DNA from: Hydractinia symbiolongicarpus
Lineage: Eukaryota; Cnidaria; Hydrozoa; Anthoathecata; Hydractiniidae
Assembly: GCF_029227915.1 (NCBI RefSeq)
Contig: NC_079885.1
Coordinates: forward strand, 16,505,001 to 16,569,000
Direction: 5' to 3'
DNA: 64,000 nucleotides
Shown: positions 59,844 through 64,000 of the stretch, piece by piece
How the letters are laid out: every line of letters begins with the position of its first letter
Numbering within the stretch: position 1 is the first letter of the stretch
Notes under the pieces: model-generated
Told to the model about the DNA's origin: nothing
Databases searched by the model: none
What the model saw: the letters and a program-made list of their open reading frames with translations, nothing else
Program-made: the position numbers and the translations under genes

Positions 59844-59999
59844 AGTCTCAATGGACTATGACGTCCCAAGTCCTTTTCCTTGGCGCCATGGCTTTAGAAC
59901 AAATGCTGTAACATGGCCTTTTGCAGACTAATAATGGCTTTAAACGTAAATACTGTCGTTCCACGTCCCCAGCAAGGCTACCAATGGTCTAGTGTTCCC
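59844..59999. repeat. Shortened 156-bp G monomer (26-bp deletion)
   Basis: GCTTTAGAACA is followed directly by AATGCTGTAACATGG near 59900. The intact G has 26 further bases in between, including GTTAACTCCG and GCACAGCCCTC. Both ends of the deleted piece carry AATG (GAACAATG and CTAAATG), consistent with a slip between short repeats. Confidence 0.88.
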
Positions 60000-61634
60000 A
60001 GTCTTAATGGAATGTGACGTCCCAAGTCATTTTCCTTGACGCCATGGCTATAGAACACTGTTAACTACGTGCACAGCCCTCTAAAGGCAGTAATTTGGCC
60101 ATTTGCAGCCTAATAAAGGCCTTACACGTAAATCACGTTCTTCCACGTCCCCAGCAAGGTTACCAATGGTCTAGTGTTCCCAGTCTTAATGGAATATGAC
60201 GTCTCAAGTCCTTTTCCTTGACGCCATGGCTTTAGAACACTCTTAGCTACGTGCACAGCCCCCTGTAAGCCGTATTATTGCCGTCGCAGCCTAATAAAGG
60301 CCTTAGACGTAAACCACGTGCTTCACGCTCCCGGCCAGGCTACCATTGATCTAGTTTTCAAGTCTCATTGGACTCCGACTTGTCAAGTCGTTCTCCTTAG
60401 CGTCATGGCTTTAGAGCACCGTGAACTATGTGCACAGCCTTCTAAATGCTGCAATATGTCCTTTTACAGACTAATAAAGGCCTTGCACGTAAATCACGTT
60501 CTTCCACGTCCCCAGCAAGGCTACCAATGGCCTTGTGTTCCCAGTCTCAATGGACTACAACGTGCCAAGTCCTTTTCCTTGGCGCTATGGCGTTAGAACA
60601 CTGTTAACTACGTGAACGGCCCTTTGAACGCTGTAATATGGCTTTTTGCAGACTAATAAAGGCCTTACACGTAAACCACGTGCTTTTACGCTCCCAACCA
60701 GGCTACCATTGGTCTAGTGTTCTCAGTCTCAATGGAATATGACGTCCCAAGTCATTTTCCTTGGCGCCATGGCTTTAGCACACTGTTAACTTCGTGCAAA
60801 GCCCTCTAAAGGCTGTAATATGGCCATTTGCAGCCTGATAAAGGCATTATACGTAAATACAGTCGTTCCAACTGCCTGCGCAGGTTACCATAGGAGTAGT
60901 CCTTCCAGTCTCAATGGACTATAACGTTCCAAGTCCTTTTCCGTGACGCCATGGCTATAGAACACTGTTAACTACGTGCACAGTCCTCTAAAGTCAGTAA
61001 TATGGCCATTTGCAGCCTAATAAAGGCCTTACACGTAAATCACGTTCGTCCACTTGCCCAGCAAGGCTACCAATGGTCTAGTGTTTCCCATCTTAACGTA
61101 AAATGACGTCCCAAGTCCTTTTCTTTGACGCCATGGCTATAGAACACTGTTAACTAGATGCACAGCCTTCTAAAGGCAGTATTATGTCCTTTTGCAGACT
61201 AATAAAGACCTTACACGTAAATAACGTGCTTCCATGCTCCAAACCATGCTACCATTGATCTAGTCCTTCCAGTCTCAATGGACTACAACGTGCCAAGTCC
61301 TTTTCCTTGGCGCTATGGCGTTAGAACACTGTTAACTACGTGCACGGCCCTTTGAACGCAGTAATATGGCCATTTGCAGCCTATTAAAGGCCTTATACGT
61401 AAATACTGTTGCTCCACCTGCCTGCGCAAGTTGCCATTGGTGTAGTCCTTTCACTCTCAATGGACTATGACGTCCCAAGTCCTTTTCCTTGGCGCCATGG
61501 CTTTACAACAATGTTAACTCCGTGCACAGCCCTCTAAATGCTGTAACATGGCCTTTTGCATACTAATAATGGCTTTAAAAGTAAATACTGTCGTTCCACG
61601 TCCCCAGCAAGGCTACCAATGGTCTAGTGTTCCC
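60000..61634. repeat. 1,635-bp nine-monomer duplication, copy 1
   Basis: Nine monomers, starting with an H/J-like monomer at 60000 and running B, C, D, E, F/J, K-like (61090-61270), L-like (61271-61452), G. Repeated at a shift of 1,635 bp. The L-like monomer is D-like over about 61283-61310, unlike copy 2. Confidence 0.87.
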
Positions 61635-63269
61635 AGTCTTAATGGAATGTGACGTCCCAAGTCATTTTCCTTGACGCCATGGCTATAGAACACTGTTAAC
61701 TACGTGCACAGCCCTCTAAAGGCAGTAATTTGGCCATTTGCAGCCTAATAAAGGCCTTACACGTAAATCACGTTCTTCCACGTCCCCAGCAAGGTTACCA
61801 ATGGTCTAGTGTTCCCAGTCTTAATGGAATATGACGTCTCAAGTCCTTTTCCTTGACGCCATGGCTTTAGAACACTCTTAGCTACGTGCACAGCCCCCTG
61901 TAAGCCGTATTATTGCCGTCGCAGCCTAATAAAGGCCTTAGACGTAAACCACGTGCTTCACGCTCCCGGCCAGGCTACCATTGATCTAGTCTTCAAGTCT
62001 CATTGGACTCCGACTTGTCAAGTCGTTCTCCTTAGCGTCATGGCTTTAGAGCACCGTGAACTATGTGCACAGCCTTCTAAATGCTGCAATATGTCCTTTT
62101 ACAGACTAATAAAGGCCTTGCACGTAAATCACGTTCTTCCACGTCCCCAGCAAGGCTACCAATGGCCTTGTGTTCCCAGTCTCAATGGACTACAACGTGC
62201 CAAGTCCTTTTCCTTGGCGCTATGGCGTTAGAACACTGTTAACTACGTGAACGGCCCTTTGAACGCTGTAATATGGCTTTTTGCAGACTAATAAAGGCCT
62301 TACACGTAAACCACGTGCTTTTACGCTCCCAACCAGGCTACCATTGGTCTAGTGTTCTCAGTCTCAATGGAATATGACGTCCCAAGTCATTTTCCTTGGC
62401 GCCATGGCTTTAGCACACTGTTAACTTCGTGCAAAGCCCTCTAAAGGCTGTAATATGGCCATTTGCAGCCTGATAAAGGCATTATACGTAAATACAGTCG
62501 TTCCAACTGCCTGCGCAGGTTACCATAGGAGTAGTCCTTCCAGTCTCAATGGACTATAACGTTCCAAGTCCTTTTCCGTGACGCCATGGCTATAGAACAC
62601 TGTTAACTACGTGCACAGTCCTCTAAGGTCAGTAATATGGCCATTTGCAGCCTAATAAAGGCCTTACACGTAAATCACGTTCGTGCACTTGCCCAGCAAG
62701 GCTACCAATGGTCTAGTGTTTCCCATCTTAACGTAAAATGACGTCCCAAGTCCTTTTCTTTGACGCCATGGCTATAGAACACTGTTAACTAGATGCACAG
62801 CCTTCTAAAGGCAGTATTATGTCCTTTTGCAGACTAATAAAGACCTTACACGTAAATAACGTGCTTCCATGCTCCAAACCATGCTACCATTGATCTAGTC
62901 CTTCCAGTCTCAATGGAATACGACGTTCCAAGGCGTTTTCCTTCGCGCTATGGCGGTAGAACACTGTTAACTACGTGCACGGCCCTTTGAACGCAGTAAT
63001 ATGGCCATTTGCAGCCTATTAAAGGCCTTATACGTAAATACTGTTGCTCCACCTGCCTGCGCAAGTTGCCATTGGTGTAGTCCTTTCACTCTCAATGGAC
63101 TATGACGTCCCAAGTCCTTTTCCTTGGCGCCATGGCTTTACAACAATGTTAACTCCGTGCACAGCCCTCTAAATGCTGTAACATGGCCTTTTGCATACTA
63201 ATAATGGCTTTAAAAGTAAATACTGTCGTTCCACGTCCCCAGCAAGCCTACCAATGGTCTAGTGTTCCC
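61635..63269. repeat. 1,635-bp nine-monomer duplication, copy 2
   Basis: Second copy of 60000-61634. Its L-like monomer (62906-63087) keeps TACGACGTTCCAAGGCG, as in 57300-57481, so it is the unconverted form. Other differences are CTCTAAGGTCAG near 62624 and TTCGTGCACTTGCCC near 62681. A third copy starts at 63270 but soon departs (ATTTTTCTTGACG). Confidence 0.86.
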
Positions 63270-64000
63270 AGTCTTAATGGAATATGACGTCCCAAGTCAT
63301 TTTTCTTGACGCCATGGCTATAGAACACTGTTAACTGCGTGCACAGCCCTCTAAAGGCAGTAATATGGCCATTTGCAGCCTAATAAAGGCTTTACACGTA
63401 AATCACGTTCTTCCACGTCCCCAGCAAGGCTACCAATGGTCTACCGTTGCCAGTCTTAATGGAGCATGACGTCCCAAGTCCTTTTCCTTGACGCCATGGC
63501 TATAGAACACTGTTAACTACGTGCACAGCCCCGTATAAGCCGTATTATTGCCTTTGCAGCTTAATAAAGGCCTTAGACGTAAACCACGTGCTTCCACGCT
63601 CCCAGCCAGGCTACCATTGATCTAGTCCTTCAAGTCTCAATGGACTACAACTTGCCAAGTCGTTCTCCTTGGCGTCATGGCATTAGAGCACTGTGAACTA
63701 TGTGCACAGCCCTCTAAATGCTGCAATATGTCCTTTTACAGACTAATAAAGGCCTTGCACGTAAATCACGTTTTCCACGTCCCCAGCAAGGCTACCAATG
63801 GCCTAGTGTTCCCAGTCTCAATGGTCTACAACGTGCCAAGTCCTTTTCCTTGACGCCATGGCTATAGAACACTGTTAACTACGTGCACAGTCTTCTAAAG
63901 CCAGTGTTATGTACTTTTGCAGACTAATAAAGAACTTACACGTAAATAACGTGCTTCCATGCTCCCAGCCATGCTACCATTGATCTAGTCCTTCCAGTCT
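63270..64000. repeat. Array segment 15: array continues past the window end
   Basis: Four monomers (J-like, B-like with CCCCGTATAAGCCG, C, and a D/K hybrid at 63814-63995) run up to the last bases, where a new phase mark starts at 63996. The array therefore does not end here. Confidence 0.85.

Larger units (their letters stand above)
55469..59999. repeat. Array segment 13: mixed HOR with aberrant monomers
   Basis: Continuous satellite. Order is approximately B, C, D, E, F, then a 231-bp A/B fusion (56342-56572), G/C, D, E, F/K (57118-57299), L (57300-57481), G, B', G/C, D/A, J, C/D, D, J, E, F, A, B', G, H and a 156-bp G (59844-59999). Two A-like monomers have CAGAATATAAAAGG in place of CAGACTAATAAAGG (56449 and 58132). 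No gene or mobile element is visible. Confidence 0.82.
1..64000. repeat. 182-bp tandem satellite array (whole window)
   Basis: About 352 head-to-tail monomers fill the window. The phase mark AGTCTCAATGG, or AGTCCCAATGG / AGTCTTAATGG, recurs at 2, 184, 365, 547, 729, 911, 1093, 1275, 1456, 1638, 1820, 2002 and onward to 63996. Spacing is 182 bp, with 1-2 bp losses in some subtypes. Every monomer I inspected has the same orientation. Conserved blocks in order are the phase mark, a CCAAGTC(C/G/A)TTTTCCTTGGCGCCATGG-like block described here by its parts (CCAAGTC, then CCTTGGCGCC, then CATGG), ACACTGTTAACTACG, CAGCCTAATAAAGG, a TACACGTAAA-like block and GGCTACCAATGG. No unique sequence interrupts it. 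The length is close to a nucleosome repeat, as in many centromeric satellites. I do not recognise the family; the centromeric role is inferred from array form only. Confidence 0.97.

Noticed and set aside
1-64000. CRISPR array
   Set aside because: Regular spacing could suggest one, but the unit is a continuous 182-bp monomer with no unique spacers and no short invariant repeat.
1-64000. CENP-B box (TTCG-4-A-2-CGGG pattern)
   Set aside because: Partial look-alikes such as CTTCGAGTCTC and CCTTCGCGGGATACC do not satisfy the spaced core on either strand where I looked. A computed scan would be more certain.
1-64000. Match to known satellites (human alpha, Arabidopsis 178-bp, maize CentC, rice CentO, other named families of about 180 bp)
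   Set aside because: Only the length class is similar. I do not recognise shared sequence, so no family name or species is assigned.

Overview
The whole 64 kb window is one uninterrupted tandem satellite DNA array. A monomer of about 182 bp is repeated head to tail, always in the same orientation, from the first base to the last. Following the recurring 'AGTC(T/C)(C/T)(A/T)AATGG' phase mark by hand, I count about 352 monomers. Nearly all are 180-183 bp; six have clearly abnormal lengths (117, 117, 156, 231, 233 and 254 bp). I see no protein-coding gene, RNA gene, transposon, inversion or unique sequence. Both window edges lie inside the array, so its true ends are outside.

The organism is best described as an unidentified eukaryote. 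Long single-orientation satellite with nucleosome-sized monomers and higher-order repeats (HORs) is typical of centromeric or pericentromeric heterochromatin in plants, animals and some other eukaryotes. I do not recognise the monomer as a named family, and I see no match to the 17-bp CENP-B box pattern. A centromeric role is an inference.

Monomers fall into discrete subtypes, named A-M here for reference only. The first 2 kb show the clearest order: A-B-C-D-E-F (2-1092) followed by A-B'-G-H-F (1093-2001). That is an 11-monomer unit of about 2.0 kb built from two related modules. Elsewhere the A-B-C-D-E-F order remains the backbone, but monomers are skipped, inserted (mostly subtype J) or fused into hybrids such as C/E, E/F, G/J and B/F. 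This suggests repeated unequal exchange in register.

Large recent duplications sit on this backbone. They are 2,728 bp (4111-9566, two copies), 727 bp (about 12965-15145, three copies), 6,180 bp (27661-33840, with a second copy of about 5,816 bp that lacks two monomers, 33841-39656), 1,819 bp (38061-41585), 1,634 bp (about 49861-53128), 1,389 bp (52691-55468, carrying a truncated monomer in both copies) and 1,635 bp (60000-63269). Distant segments are also paired, for example 9480-10958 with 44250-45728 and 20341-22690 with 48818-50984.

No genes work together here. The content is structural: many short palindromes per monomer, an AATAAA hexamer in most monomers, and a visible record of duplication, deletion and conversion. 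Short open frames recur only because the monomers recur. Since 182 is not a multiple of 3, the reading frame changes at every monomer boundary.
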